Shown here in pieces: positions 11,199 to 22,287 of a stretch of 64,000 nt of DNA (the first letter of the stretch is position 1; every line of letters starts with the position of its first letter). The stretch is from Emydura subglobosa (Eukaryota; Chordata; Testudines; Chelidae). The stretch covers positions 3,716,543 to 3,780,542 of the forward strand of contig ML680055.1 of the NCBI GenBank assembly GCA_007922225.1, in the 5' to 3' direction. The notes below the pieces were generated by a model, which was not told the DNA's origin, did not search any database, and worked only from the letters and a program-made list of their open reading frames with translations. The position numbers and the translations under genes were made by a program.

Positions 11199-11469
11199 TT
11201 GTTAAACAGAATTTGTGACTATCTATGTGAACTACTGCCATCTGCTGATTCTTAATAACATTACATTCCTGCACAAGTCCTGGGATTGTGTTTGGCTGTG
11301 TGCAGTGTGCAAAGTGTAGGGAAGATCCTTGAGCTTTCTAATTCTCACACTCTAGTGTAATCCTTGGATGGGAAATGCTACATAATGCAAATTATTAACT
11401 ATTACCAGGGAACTGGGTGAGATTTTGTTGAGTTAATAGTGAGATTTGTTTGAGATAATGATCATGTAA

Positions 11470-11902
11470 TTACATCTCGGCAGGAAACAATTTTCCTATC
11501 CCATGAGAAGTTTCAATATTTTGAACATTTTTCTCATCCCAAATCAGGGTGAAAAATTGAAATCTCAATTTTTTTCACAAACCGATAAATACAAATGTTT
11601 TTGATTGAGTTAATTTATATTTTTTTTAAATTTTGATCTTTAAAAATTTTTCTTTTTTACCTTTTTACCATGAGTTAACTAAAATTTAGAAACCAAAAGT
11701 CATTTTGAACTGAGAAATGAAACCTTTTTGTTTTAAAAATGTCAAAATGGGATGTTTGGACAATTTCAACTTTTTTCCATAATTTTTTTTCTTCAGTTGT
11801 GAGATTTGCCAAAAGCAACCGGAGAACAGTTCAGTTTTGGTGAACTGGCATTTTCTGATGGGGGACCAAAATATTTAATTGTAAAATTCCTGACCAGATC
11901 TA
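11470..11902. mobile_element. AT-rich MITE, TA-flanked GAGCTGG family
   Basis: AT-rich sequence that is largely self-complementary in style (runs of TTTTTC/GAAAAA, gtcaaaatgg). The right end is aaaattcctgaccagatc followed by TA at 11901-11902; its complement is the family's left end (tagagcaggtcaggaattt at 36872). The left end is degraded near 11470. Open frames inside are chance. Confidence 0.65.
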
Positions 11903-11944
11903 CTTGTAATGGTCCAAGGAAAGAGCAAAGCTAGAGGACAGAGT

Positions 11945-12430
11945 GGGAGATTAGGAGTCAGGAGATCTGCTTTCTATTTCCAGTCCTGTCACTCACCTGC
12001 TTTGTGTCTTTAAGGAAGATATTTAGGCCAGGTCTACATTAAAAACTTAGGTTGACCCAGTTGCATCACTCAGGGTTGTGAAATATCCATACCCCTGAGC
12101 GACATAGTTAAGCCAACTGGTGTATACAATGCTAGGTCAAAGGGAGAATTCTTCCATCAACCTATCTACCACCGTTGGGGACAGTGGATTAACTATAGCG
12201 AAGGAAGAACTCCTCTTGTCATGGCTGTAAGTGGGCACACGGAAGCACTACATTGGTGTTGCTGTAGGAGTTTAAGTGTAGACATAGCCTGAGTTTTTGG
12301 TGCTTCAGTATTTCATGTGTAAAGTGGGAATACAAATGCCTGCCTCTCATGGAGGCTGTGAGCTCTAATTTAATTTTGGAAAGAGCTTTGAGATTCCCTG
12401 ATGAAAAATGCAGAGTAAGAGTGACTTTTT
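11945..12430 (+). mobile_element. MIR SINE split by a hAT-like element
   Basis: The left piece (11945-12024) has the tRNA-like part with ggagtcaggagatctgcttt and tcactcacctgctttgtgtc. The right piece (12291-12430) has the core and tail with ggtgcttcagtatttcatgt, gtaaagtgggaatacaaatg and catggaggctgtgagctc. The 266 bp between is the hAT-like element 12025-12290. The order of the two pieces matches a single MIR, so the DNA transposon inserted later. Confidence 0.75.
12025..12290. mobile_element. Non-autonomous hAT-like DNA transposon
   Basis: Ends are aggccaggtctacatt (left) and agtgtagacatagcct (right), whose complement aggctatgtctacact matches the left end at 13 of 16. The interior contains ggttgacccagttgcatcac and cagggttgtgaaatatccat. 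No ORF. It sits inside a MIR SINE. Confidence 0.8.
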
Positions 12431-12539
12431 ATTATTTGACCACTTGAAATTTTGATCACTTAATCTTAAATGAAATCTCAAAAAGTCAACACTGTTTACA
12501 ATAACTCCTGCAGTCTGATAGCAACCCATGTGTGCAAAA

Positions 12540-12615
12540 TAGATGAATGATTATGGGCCATGTTCTTAGCTGGTGTAAATCAGCATAGCTTCAGTGAAGT
12601 AAAAGGAGATACATC
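12540..12615. repeat. Half of a palindromic MITE (GTGTAAATCAGCATAGC)
   Basis: Reads gctggtgtaaatcagcatag then ttcagtgaagt, one arm plus centre of a palindromic element. A second trace in the opposite direction is ttcacaccagctaaagatct at 36075-36094. Confidence 0.5.
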
Positions 12616-13299
12616 CCTTTAGACTGTCCTATGGCTCAGAGATCATAACCTATAACACACTCACTAGTGGGTTACACTTGCAGAGGTATATGAAGCTATG
12701 GTGGCTTTGTTTCTGTGTGTGCTGGTCCTTTAAATTGCTAAAAGAGGTGCCTGTGTACAGGGACGTGGTCATATTGTTTCCAGAGTTGCTGCAGCCTGTT
12801 ATGAAAGAGTCACACCCACCGTGCTCTCTTCTGGACACTCTTGTTCTTGTTTTCCTTCATGTAAAATAAAAGTAATTTTAACTCTTGAGACATCAACAGT
12901 TGTTACAGGGTGACCTGGATGTCAAGTGTTTGCAAGGACATGAAAGAGGAATTGATTTAAAATATTATGTACTAAAATACAAATACAGGACCAGGTTTTC
13001 AGTCCTGCACATGCAAAAGTATAAGTGTCTGACTGGTGCATGTGCCAACTCCAATGCACTCAGATAGATATGTACTGACTAAAATCTGAAGCATGCGAAT
13101 ATAGGAGTTTGTGTCTGTACAGGGATGTATGCTAGTGATGGCACACGCAGTTTTGAAACTTTACCTTCTACCTCTGTATGCAAAGCAACCCCACAGGTCT
13201 CATGGCAGAAGAATGATCTGGGTCAAGATGATGTGGTATATTGAACTATCTTTCACATAGTGATTCATTTTCAAGTGAGCTGTTAGAGATAGATCTGGT
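12616..13299. other. Unassigned sequence
   Basis: No exon or clear repeat; a weak MITE-like segment at 12990-13060 (ggaccaggttttcagtcctg). Confidence 0.4.
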
Positions 13300-13535
13300 G
13301 AGAAAATACCAATTATTTTTCCATGGGAAATTTAAAAAAAAATTCCCCAAATTGCCTGCAAAAAGTGTTTACTATTTCAGAGAAAAAGAGAAACCCAAAA
13401 CTGTAAAAACAAAACTGTTTTTGAACATTTATTTTGTAAAAAAAAAAGTAAATTTTCAATAAAATTTTTAAGTTAAGGTTTTTTTTTGGGTTGGTTTTCA
13501 GTAAAAGTTGTTCTTTTTTGAAAATTGCTGCACTG
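13300..13535. repeat. AT-rich MITE remnant, same style as 11470
   Basis: Contains ttatttttccatgggaaatt and long A and T runs with the same composition as the TA-flanked family; neither end survives. Confidence 0.4.
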
Positions 13536-13980
13536 TTGCTCCATGAGACTACAATGGAGAATATCACTGCGTATAAGTTATCTTTCATTCTAGATCACGG
13601 TGTCACCAAGTAAGTAGAAAGAGAAATGTACAGCCACATACAAAAGTCAGCATGCCTTTGAATTGATTGCTGAGGCTATATTTTACAATTGAATATGTGA
13701 TTTAGACTTCGAGAATGCAATTGAAATAGTACAGTATTAGAAATTGAAATGCTGGGAAAGAAGAGATGAATTATGGATTGTAAAGTAGCACCAATTTCAG
13801 GAACATACAAAATCGCAATGGACTCTTGTCAGGCAAACTGTGATTGCCTCATTTCAGCACAGGGCATTGGAAAGAATGTATTGGATCATTCAGTACAAAT
13901 ATACTGTAAAGAATTCTCTAACGCCTTTCCTATCTTGGGCTAGCTTTCCCAGTTATATCAAAATAGCTAGAGTATATAAC
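13536..13980. other. Unassigned AT-rich sequence
   Basis: No gene or recognised repeat. Confidence 0.4.
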
Positions 13981-14108
13981 TAGAGCTGGTTAACATTTTT
14001 CCAAAGGAACAGTTTTTCATAGGAAAATGCTGATTCAACAAAATCATAATAATTCATGGGAATGTACTGATTTTGTCCAAATTCTCTATGGGAAATTATC
14101 AAAACCAT
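13981..14108. mobile_element. AT-rich MITE left end, truncated
   Basis: Begins with TA at 13981-13982 followed by gagctggttaacatttttcc, the family's canonical left end. The AT-rich body stops at about 14108, where GC-rich LTR sequence starts; no right end is found beyond the LTR. Confidence 0.65.
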
Positions 14109-14109
14109 A

Positions 14110-14589
14110 TCCAGGCTGGGACCCAGGCATGCCCTCTACTCTGGGTCCCAGCCCAGGGACCCTAAGAAAAGCAGCCATGTGCTGCCATGTCCCTTTAGCA
14201 AAACTGCCTTCAATTCCCTGGGCCACTTCCCTGTGGTCCCAGCCTTTGTGAAAGCTTCACCCTTAGCTCAGGGCTCATCTGAGTTCAGGCTGAACAGCCA
14301 GCCAGGAGTTCTTTCTCACTCCCCTGGTCCCTGCCAGCACTGAGCTGTCCATGGTGCTGTGGCTTCCTTTGGCCAGCCTAGAGCACCTTCTGCACTCCGC
14401 TGGCTGCAGCAAGGATCTGACTGACTCTGGCTCTGCAGCTGCTTTTTATACGACTCTTCTGGGCCCTGATTGACTGCGTCCCTTGCAGTCACTCTAGGCT
14501 GCTTGGAGAATTTAGTTCCTCTGCTCGTTTCCTGGGACAAGTGTGGCAGGACCCTGAGGGGGCCTCTTGGTCTAGCCCACCCCATCACA
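14110..14589 (-). mobile_element. Solo LTR-like element
   Basis: GC-rich block read on the minus strand. It starts tgtgatgggg (complement of 14580-14589), has cagcctagagtgactgcaag, and carries a strong TATA box, tataaaaagc (complement of 14441-14450), followed by gcagctgcagagccagagtc. The TG start, TATA position about 140 bases in and GC-rich R/U5 fit an LTR, probably of the Gypsy or endogenous-retrovirus type. No internal gag-pol is adjacent. The far end (near 14110) is unclear. Confidence 0.65.
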
Positions 14590-16854
14590 TACTGCTTAAC
14601 TCTGCTCTGGATAAATGTAAAAATCCCCATCCTACTGACATTAAGAGGAGGCAGCGCAAGAGTCCATAATTTCCACTGAAATCAAGGAAACAAACTTGGA
14701 CACCAAACTATGTAGAAAAAGCTTTTTAAAATAACTTTGCTTGCTTACTTAGTTACTTTAATTAATTAAGTGTATGAGTTTTCAAGGGGATGTAACTTTA
14801 AGGGATATTTCTGGTAGATAGGAGCAACTTCTTTTTTGAACTGGCGGGAGAAGGAGCTGGACCGAAGCCAGCATTTCAAAGTGGCCTAATTTTTGAACAA
14901 CCTGTTACTCACAGACATTCTGATGAATTTTCTTCAAACTTCACAGAATCGGTCTGAGTCAATCTGGCAGTTTTGGGGCCCAACATATTTTCCTAGCCAA
15001 AGTTGAAAGTGGTGCAAGGTAAAACATAAGACTTGATTGTGGAAGTTGCCTGCAAACTTAATTATGATACTTGGTTGCTACAGACCCTCCATAATAAACA
15101 GAATATGTTCAGTGGGGCTGTGTGGATATGTAACTATCAGCTACAAAACTGGGGCCTCTAGGCACTATAAATAATATTATTATATATGAGGACTTTGCCA
15201 TCTACAGGGAGCCATTTTGTCACTCTCATAGACTTTACTTTTGTTCTTTCTTGTTTTGTTATTTTAAAGTAAAGGCAATTCAAGCTGAAAATGTCTTTTT
15301 GCTCTTGGTGTGTGGAAAAACACAGAATTAGCAAAAAATAACCAGCTTTGGACAGATGTTTGTTTTCAAAATGAGAAAGGAAACACAGTGATAGCTTGAA
15401 ATATCTGTGTTGCAAATGGACATCATTCTGATGAGATACATTTAATTGCATGCTGAAACAGTGAAGGAGCTGCTGTTTTCACTTGAAATACGTTCATATG
15501 GCAAAACTGTCTCATGGGTTAAAGTTGAAACCTACCATGGAAGCAATAGAGACCTTAGCACCAAAGTTCAGTCCTAACATATCATGGTTGCAGTAGGGTT
15601 GTTGTGTGGAGAGACGTGATTTGCTAAGAAAAGCTCCTAAAGGAAAAGCTGCAAAGGAAACATTTCCTCATTAAAAAATATTGCACAGGTAACATACAAA
15701 ATTAATCAGAAATAATGAAAATATCCACATGTAGAGACTTCCCCCACTGCTGAACGGGCCCTGGAAATCACACGGAAACATCCTTTGATAGCTGACAGCA
15801 GACGACAAGCACTTTCATTAGTTAGGCTGGCCTGACATGAAAATTGATGCTTTTGGTGCAAAAATAAGGATGATAAATTGAGTGCTCCTATTGATAGTGG
15901 GGAATGGAGAGATTTGGGACCACAGGATGTAACCTGAGAAAGCTTCATAGCCCTTTGCCGACTTAATGAAGCTATTTGAAAATAAACTTGATCGTGTCTT
16001 TGGGGAGATGGTGTCCAAAATAATTAAAAGGCTACAAAAAGCCCCTTCCAGTATAGTGAAGCCAGGCTGGCAGATAGCCAAGTTCCCTTCCAATATTTCA
16101 TAAGTAATGAAAGCCAAGAGCCCATTGTTTCATTGCGCTACCAAGGAACTATGAATCTTCTCAGGAGAAGACTGGTGGTGGAGTTAAGTGGCAAAACTCA
16201 GCCCTGGGATTGTCAACACCCAGAGCAATTTGAACCTGAGGTTTTGGCAGTGCCTTCTTAGCATTGGAGTGAGCCGGCTGGGAATTTTCCTTCAAAATCA
16301 TTTCTTGTTTGTTTGTGTTTTGGTGACAGAAAATGTGTTTTTTTTGCCAAATCGAGGCAGAACATCAGGGAACCTTTCCCAGTGGTGAGGTCTCTTGGAC
16401 AGAGGAGCAGTTCTGCAAGGGCACTGGTGGAAAATGCATTGTTTGGGACATTTAACCTGAACTGGGATTTTATTTTATTTAAGAATTTGCCAGTAGCTTC
16501 CACACTCAGAGACAAGAATAGGGAAGAGGACAACACAGAAGCCGGACAAACTGGCCCATTTTGTCATTTGCAATGTCTTTTTTACGTAGAGGGGAGGGAT
16601 TTGTAAGGTATCAGGAGAGGCTGTGATCCTGGCAGATGAGCGCATGTCAAACTGCCTCCAAGCATTGGCCGCACTTTAATACAGAGTCTGCCACGATATC
16701 CTTGCCCTCCAGTTGGGGGGCATGTGACTTCCCTGTGACAGCCACAGCACTTGCTTACATACAAAACCCTTGCTAGGAAAGGACATTTCAGTGCAGGGTT
16801 ACGACTAGAGAAAGGGAGATGCCAGTCCCATGCATTCAGCCACGTGTTTGTCAA
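14590..16854. other. Long stretch without recognised gene or repeat
   Basis: About 2.3 kb. Minus-strand open frames at 15158-15451 and 15706-16117 are modest and show no recognisable domain, start context or splice pattern. It is one of the cleaner candidate single-copy segments in the window. Confidence 0.45.
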
Positions 16855-17200
16855 TAGAGCGGGGCGAGTAACAGATTTTTCAGTTTGCTAAACAGAAAAA
16901 AAAAAAAAATCGGGATGTGGGGTATTGATCTGAAACAAAACATTTTTTTTATTCTTTTGCCAATCTGAAAATGTTTTAAAAAGTCATGTTGGGTGGAACA
17001 AAATGAAATATTTTGTTTAGGGTTTTTTTTTTGAGGCGGGGAAGAGTGGGGCTAATATTTTAAAGTTGGGTTTTAAAATAAAATTGAAGGAAGTTCCAAA
17101 ATGAAAAGTCTTTCCAAAATGAAAAAAGTCAAAATGTTTCAACATTTCCAAAAAAAAAAAAAATCATGTTGTCAGCCTAAACAATTCACCACAATCGACC
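16855..17200. mobile_element. AT-rich MITE, TA-flanked family
   Basis: Left end TA (16855-16856) then gagcggggcgagtaacagat. The body has repeated gtcaaaatgttt and ccaaaatgaaaa motifs and long A runs. The right end is not clear; sequence remains AT-rich to about 17290, and a hAT-type end (tttgggaacctctgcgctag) follows at 17314-17333. Confidence 0.6.
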
Positions 17201-17329
17201 CATATTGACAAATTGTTTTGGTCAACCCAAATCTGCATTTCTCAGCCAAAAAAAAAAAAAAAAAAGATTTAACACACAAAAAAACTCTCTTGGCTTTGTT
17301 TGTAAACACCAACATTTGGGAACCTCTGC

Positions 17330-17767
17330 GCTAGACAGATCTCCAGAAGAAACAGATGCAGAGAAAGTTACAGGCAGACTAAGACATCCAACATACTTGG
17401 GTCGCATATTCTCTTCCTGTCCAAAAATGCTACTTCGTTCAGGTTAAGTGGTTCTGTGTGCCCTACTGCAGACGTTATTGTGTTGCTGACCCTTCATAAC
17501 TTGGCATTTGGTTGTGCCACAATACATCGTAACTCTTCTTGCTCGGTGTTCTGAAGTCTCTTTGGCAGGGTTTGCTGACAGACACCGTGTTGCACGATTC
17601 ATAAGAAAGATGAAAGGTTATTCCTGATGGGGCCAGGAGTCGGGAAACCACCCAGTCAAGGGGATATATGCTGACGAGGGAGGAACGCTTAGGACCAAAT
17701 GCTAGGTTGAAAGTTGTGTTTGATGAAATGTCCTGCCGTAAGGACTCACGCCCACCACATGTCTGCA
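17330..17767. other. Unassigned sequence
   Basis: No recognised gene or repeat between the AT-rich block and the LTR. Confidence 0.4.
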
Positions 17768-18400
17768 TGTCACAAGGTAACTGGCTCCTTTAAGGGGAAT
17801 TGGGTCTGCTCCACCTGCTCCACCTGCAGTCTGAGGGGGCAGGACTCATGGGATCAGGTGTTAGCCTGATGAACACATGGACCTCATAAAAAGGGCTGAG
17901 AGAACTTAGGTAGGGAAAGAACTACAGGAAGCAGGTTAGGCTCCTGTGGAAGGCCTTGAGGTAGGGTTTGTAGGGAGCAGACCCAGAGAAGTCTCTGGGA
18001 AGAGCAGTGAGAGTCTCCTTGGAGGTGTGGCAGTGGAAACCTGCTAGGAAAAGGCTCTCCAAGCAGAAAACCCAGGGAGGCCATGCTCAGCTCAAAGAAC
18101 AGAGAAGAATTCTGCAGCAAGCAGGGAGGTCCAGAGAGGGAAAGACTTCGAGGTAGCCCAGAAGGTAGGCTGAGGAATGACCCCAGAAGGGCAAAAGAAC
18201 CTTGTGGTCCTTGGACATTTGTTTGGCGTTTTAGTTGGACTTTTGTTACCCCAGAAAGGGACTGAACCTGAAAGGTGACCTGGACAGAGGGAAGCAGCTA
18301 GCCACGGCAGAACCAGAACACAAAACAATTGGAGGTGCTAGAATAGAAGAAACCCTGCAATGCCACATCCTGGCTGGAGGGGGCGCTCTGGCAATGAGTT
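17768..18400 (+). mobile_element. Solo LTR-like element
   Basis: Starts tgtcacaaggtaactggctc (17768). A TATA-like cataaaaagg lies at 17885-17894, followed by an A/G-rich R-U5 region (agaaaacccagggaggccat; ttaccccagaaagggactga; cctggacagagggaagcagc) and ending near ggagggggcgctctggcaat. The order of TG start, TATA and purine-rich transcribed part fits an LTR. The internal open frames (18083-18570) overlap each other on both strands and look non-coding. The family is not named with certainty. Confidence 0.65.
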
Positions 18401-19309
18401 CCCTCCAATATACTGGGGCACCAATTCTATTCTGTACTACTGTACATAGGTTCTTACTCCGCTGTGGTGCTGTAATATCTCAGTGCTTTCTCGTTGTCTA
18501 TCAAGTGATGCAACTAAGATCTGTCTGTAAACGAACTGATATGGGGCCCTGCAGAGCCCAGCTTTGGTGAATCTCAAATAATCCAAATCCTACCAGATGG
18601 GGAGACTGCTAAAGAGCAGGTGAGCCAAGGGAAGTTTCGAGGGTAGCAGATGTGGGCTGTGCAACTGGCCAAATGTTACTTTGGCCCATAACCGATCTGT
18701 TATATATATATATATTTATTCCCCCCCCCGAGACTTTGACTTCTCATCCCGATTCATGACAGGAGAAAAATTTTGCACTCTTCAAAGTGTTTGCAGGATG
18801 GGAAAACTGTTTCCCAGCTCTGCTCACAAATCCCCATTCTTCCTGGGTAGAAGCCTGCACAGTGAATGTCTGCACTAAGGGAGGGTGTGAAAATAGCCAC
18901 AACAGTCGTAATAAGCCAGGGCTGGCCTCTGGCTATATGCCAGGGAACGGCTCTTTGGGAGGCTGCACACAGAAGTGTGATTGATACTGTGACTGCAAAC
19001 AGTGTAACCCAGACGTGAAGCTTGTGAAATGACTTATCGAGTCCTTGACCATAAATCTCAGTGATGTATTTTATCCAGACCCAGACTTGCTTTCAAAAGT
19101 GGCAATATCACTGATGGAGTCAGCATCAACAATTCTTTTGACTGAGAGGCAAGCACTAAGTAATTAACGCTAGTTTTCTAGATCCTGGGCAACCCAAGCC
19201 TCCATTTCTCTGCTGGAAGTAACCTTGCAAAACAACAACACTGAGCAATTAGATGGTATTTTTCCATCCATAGATCTCAAAGTAGCAGCACAGATGGAGA
19301 CATAACTTA
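18401..19309. other. Unassigned sequence with a microsatellite
   Basis: Holds the (TA)n-C9 tract at 18701-18729. Otherwise no recognised gene or repeat. Confidence 0.4.
18701..18729. repeat. (TA)n microsatellite plus C9 run
   Basis: Alternating TA for about 15 bases (18701-18715), ttatt, then nine C residues (18721-18729). Confidence 0.9.
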
Positions 19310-19505
19310 AACTAGTGGAAATGGTGGATTCCCTGTCATTTTAAGTCTTTAAACCATGATTCGAGGACGTCATTAACTCAGCCAGAGGTTAGGGGTCTAG
19401 TACAGAGTGGGTGGGTGAAGTTCTGTGACCTGTGATGTACAGGAAGTCAAACTAGATGCTCATGGTGGTCCCTTCTGACCTTAAAGTCTATGAGTTTATC
19501 AAATC
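19310..19505 (+). mobile_element. CR1 LINE 3' end
   Basis: Contains ggtggattccctgtcatttt, aagtctttaaaccatgattc, caaactagatgctcatggtg and the terminal cccttctgaccttaaagtct then atgag. This is the CR1 subfamily tail that also appears in reverse at 27872, 37905, 45315 and 46985. Confidence 0.8.
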
Positions 19506-20227
19506 TATCATTACACAGCAGGGAAAGGTGATGAGACATAGTTAAGTTTATAAATTTTCCATGGACTATGTTAACAAATTGACTTGAGACACTATTTTGC
19601 AGAAGGATGATCTATGGCAGATTAATTAGAATACTATTTGTTTAAAAGCACATTAATTAACTCCTACAGAACATGCTCAGCTCTCTTTTTAATAGCCAAT
19701 GGAATGCAAAGTCTTCCTCATCATTTTTATCTGTTATAAAGCAAATTATTGTACCTGCTTTCCTTGGATTTAACCAAGTGTTTAGACAAGAGGTAAATGG
19801 AATCTCATGGAATTAATTCATGAGAAACAAATTTCGACTGGAATGAAATTATCCAGGTCTCGTATTAGACTCAGCCAGGAGAATTCTAGGTTAGGGAAAT
19901 GGAAAAGAAAAGAGATGGAGCAAAAGGAACTGAATAGTGCAGGTGGTGATTAATGTGATATTGCAGCTTTTACTTCCAGGATGCTGGTATAAATGCAGTC
20001 CAGCGCAACAGCTTGGGTTGGTGTTTAGAAGGGAGTGAGCAGATTTGTCTTCCAGTGCCTGACCCTCCACAGAGGATAAAAACTTTGCCACTAGTGTCTA
20101 TGGGAGATCGCCATTCGCTTAGATACTAGAGGCCCGTGATTTTGGAGCTGCCATACCAATGTACGAAAGTGAAATGCTACTTGAAGTGTGAGAGTAACCA
20201 TTTAGCTGATGCATCTCAGTGTGCATA
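19506..20227. other. Unassigned AT-rich sequence
   Basis: No exon-like frame and no recognised repeat. Confidence 0.4.
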
Positions 20228-20692
20228 TGTGAGACAGAATGCACCCTTGTATTCACACCCTACACACCATTGTAATTATCTCTGTGGAAAATATACCTTG
20301 TGAGCTATCATGTGAAAACTAGTAACTCACCGGTCAACAATATCATGATGAAATGTGTATAGCAACATTATATGCAAAAGTTATGATTTCACCCTGAGTA
20401 ATGTTGGTGGCACATGTTCAAAAATGCATAGCTCCGATTAGGCAGGGCTGGTCAAGCAGGTCTTAAACAAAGCAGTGTGTATTTACCTCAATTTACATAT
20501 AAGTTGTAAACAGGGTCCTCAGACAGGGAGAGAGGGGGAAGGAAGAAGACAAGGAAAATCTGCATTTCAGCATATAGAGATAAGAAACAGCATGCATCCT
20601 CTTTCCTCACCAGACGCCATGTCCCCTTTACTGTTTAAATGAATTTTGACTTGGGGTAACCCTCAGGAAAATGAATTTCAAAAGGAGATAAC

Positions 20693-20700
20693 TATAAAAG
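20693..20700 (+). promoter_or_regulatory. TATA box of the 20.2 kb LTR
   Basis: tataaaag, preceded by ggagataac; positioned 466 bases into the LTR. Confidence 0.6.
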
Positions 20701-20975
20701 TGAGGGGCAAAAACACCCCAAGTTATCTCTCCCTATCCATCTCTCTCTCCTTCACCTAAGAAGATAAGAGAAACAGCTTTTAGACTTTGGGAGCAGATAC
20801 TGATGTAAAACTTGATCAGCAATGTTACTGGGAATCTCTGGTAAGAAGTTCACCTTGAACCAAATCTAGTTTGTTAAGTTTCAAAAGTGTTTTATGTTTG
20901 TTTTTCTTGTGACCATTTATGACTTTAATAAGGCCTTATACTTGTACTCATTTAAGACCTATCTCCTTGCAGTTA

Positions 20976-20981
20976 AATAAA
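20976..20981 (+). promoter_or_regulatory. Polyadenylation signal of the 20.2 kb LTR
   Basis: aataaa followed by cttgttttattctttaatta, a T-rich downstream context. Confidence 0.55.
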
Positions 20982-21514
20982 CTTGTTTTATTCTTTAATT
21001 AAAAATAACCTAGTGTTGGGAATCATTTGGTTAATTCCATTTAAGTTAGAAGACTGTTGTACATTGATCTCCTTAGATGCACAATGGACCTAATCTATCT
21101 GGACTGTCCAGGAGAGGTCTGGACAGTACAGAACACACATTTGGGGTGGGGAGGAAATTCAGGACTGTGAGTGTGTTGTGGGTTACCCTCCAAGCAGTAA
21201 CCAAAGGCTGCTGGGAAGCCAGACTGTGGCTGGTGTTTTCTGACAGGCTGCTGGAGTCAGAAGTGTTGGACCCAGGGCTGTGGCTATATGAATTCAGGGT
21301 GTGACCCACACGCCGGCAGACTGTGAGTGGCCAGGTGGTAGCTACAGCAGCAAAACATTTTAAAGTGCCCCAAATTGCAGGGCAGGGGTGACACTGGTCT
21401 GAATTGCACCCTGGAATGTCATAATATAGTGTTTGTTTTACCTTGGGCAGTACAAACTCTTGGGATAGAGTGAATACTAGGTAGAAATAGTCTCTCAATG
21501 GCTTAAGGAGGGAG

Positions 21515-21905
21515 TATGAATTAGTGGTTACCGCAAGTGGTGGTGTAGCCGTGTTGACCTGAGGATATTAGAGAGATAAGGTGTGTGAAGTAATATCTTT
21601 TACTGGACCAACTTCGGTTGGTGCGAGAGACAAGCTCTGTGTAGCTTGAAAGCTTGTCTCTCTCAGTAATAGATGTTGGTCCAATAAAAGATATTACTTC
21701 ACCCACCTTGCCTCTCTGGTTATAGCAAGGCATTCTGAGGCAGGACGCCTGGGTTCTAGTTCAAACTTTCTGATACAGGGTGTCTCATACAGCTGCTCTG
21801 TACCTCAGTTTTAAAACAGGTATGGTAACATTTACATTTGTGAAACGCTATGAGATCCTTGGATGAGGGGAGATATACTGTCTAAGCACCATGCCAGGAA
21901 TGGGG
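21515..21905 (+). mobile_element. MIR SINE interrupted by a foldback insertion
   Basis: The tRNA-like head starts near gaattagtggttaccgcaag (21519-21537). It is then split by 180 bp and resumes ggttatagcaaggcattctg (21718 on), gcctgggttctagttcaaac, cctcagttttaaaacaggta and a typical tail. The repeated ggttaNNgcaag on both sides marks the insertion target duplication. Confidence 0.8.
21538..21717. mobile_element. Foldback (hairpin) insertion, probably Penelope-like
   Basis: Two inverted partial copies of one sequence. Outer arms 21570-21612 and 21675-21717 are complementary at 39 of 43 positions; inner arms are gcgagagacaagct (21623-21636) and agcttgtctctctc (21651-21664). The element is flanked by imperfect 12-bp direct repeats, ggttaccgcaag (21526-21537) and ggttatagcaag (21718-21729), 10 of 12 identical. 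The left copy extends further (gtggtgtagccgtgttgacc). The inner gtagcttGAAAGCttgtc looks like the 3' half of a hammerhead-ribozyme motif, which is known from Penelope-like elements. The family assignment is inference; the hairpin and duplication are directly visible. Confidence 0.7.
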
Positions 21906-21960
21906 AAACTTGTTCAATTCAATCTGGATAAATATGAGAGCGTTAGCATTTATATTGGAC

Positions 21961-22287
21961 TAGAACCGGTTGGAAAATGGATTTTTTTTCCCCACTGAAT
22001 ATTTTGATGAAAAAATATTTTTCATTTTCATTGGACTCTGCAGCAGAAAACTGAGACCTGTAACTGAAATCCTGAACATTTTCAAAGTTTCCTAACTGAA
22101 AACCAAACTTTTTCAGTTGCAATGAGGAACTAGCTAGGGAAGCAGCAAAATTAGGCAGTAGAAAATTGATTATTTTGGTTTTCTAAAGCAGAATTGAACA
22201 TTTCTGAGGCCAGCAGACACTTGCTTCAAACATGTTCATTTTGTTGAAAGGACAATTGTTTAGATGAAAAAGGTTTGCCTAGCCTTA
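21961..22287. mobile_element. AT-rich MITE, TA-flanked, both ends visible
   Basis: Left end TA (21961-21962) plus gaaccggttggaaaatggat; right end ggtttgcctagcct plus TA (22286-22287). The body has complementary motifs such as atttttcattttcattgg and aaccaaactttttcagttgc. Length about 325 bp. Confidence 0.65.

Larger units (their letters stand above)
20228..21393 (+). mobile_element. Full-length solo LTR, retrovirus-like
   Basis: Begins tgtgagac and ends gtgaca, a TG...CA pair 1,166 bp apart. U3 carries gtattcacaccctacacacc and ccttgtgagctatcatgtga. The TATA box tataaaag is at 20693-20700, and AATAAA at 20976-20981 is followed about 15 bases later by a T-rich stretch. The spacing (about 280 bp from TATA to poly-A signal) is sensible for U3-R-U5. 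No primer-binding site or gag-pol adjoins either side, so it is a recombined solo LTR. A flanking target duplication is not evident. Open frames inside (21073-21498) are not viral genes. Confidence 0.75.

Noticed and set aside
17314..17333. A separate hAT element ending tttgggaacctctgcgctag
   Set aside because: The right-end phrase is convincing but I could not find the matching left end (cagnggttcccaaa) upstream, so it is not listed as its own element.
21073..21498. 141-codon minus-strand frame
   Set aside because: Lies antisense across the 3' part of a solo LTR and its flank.
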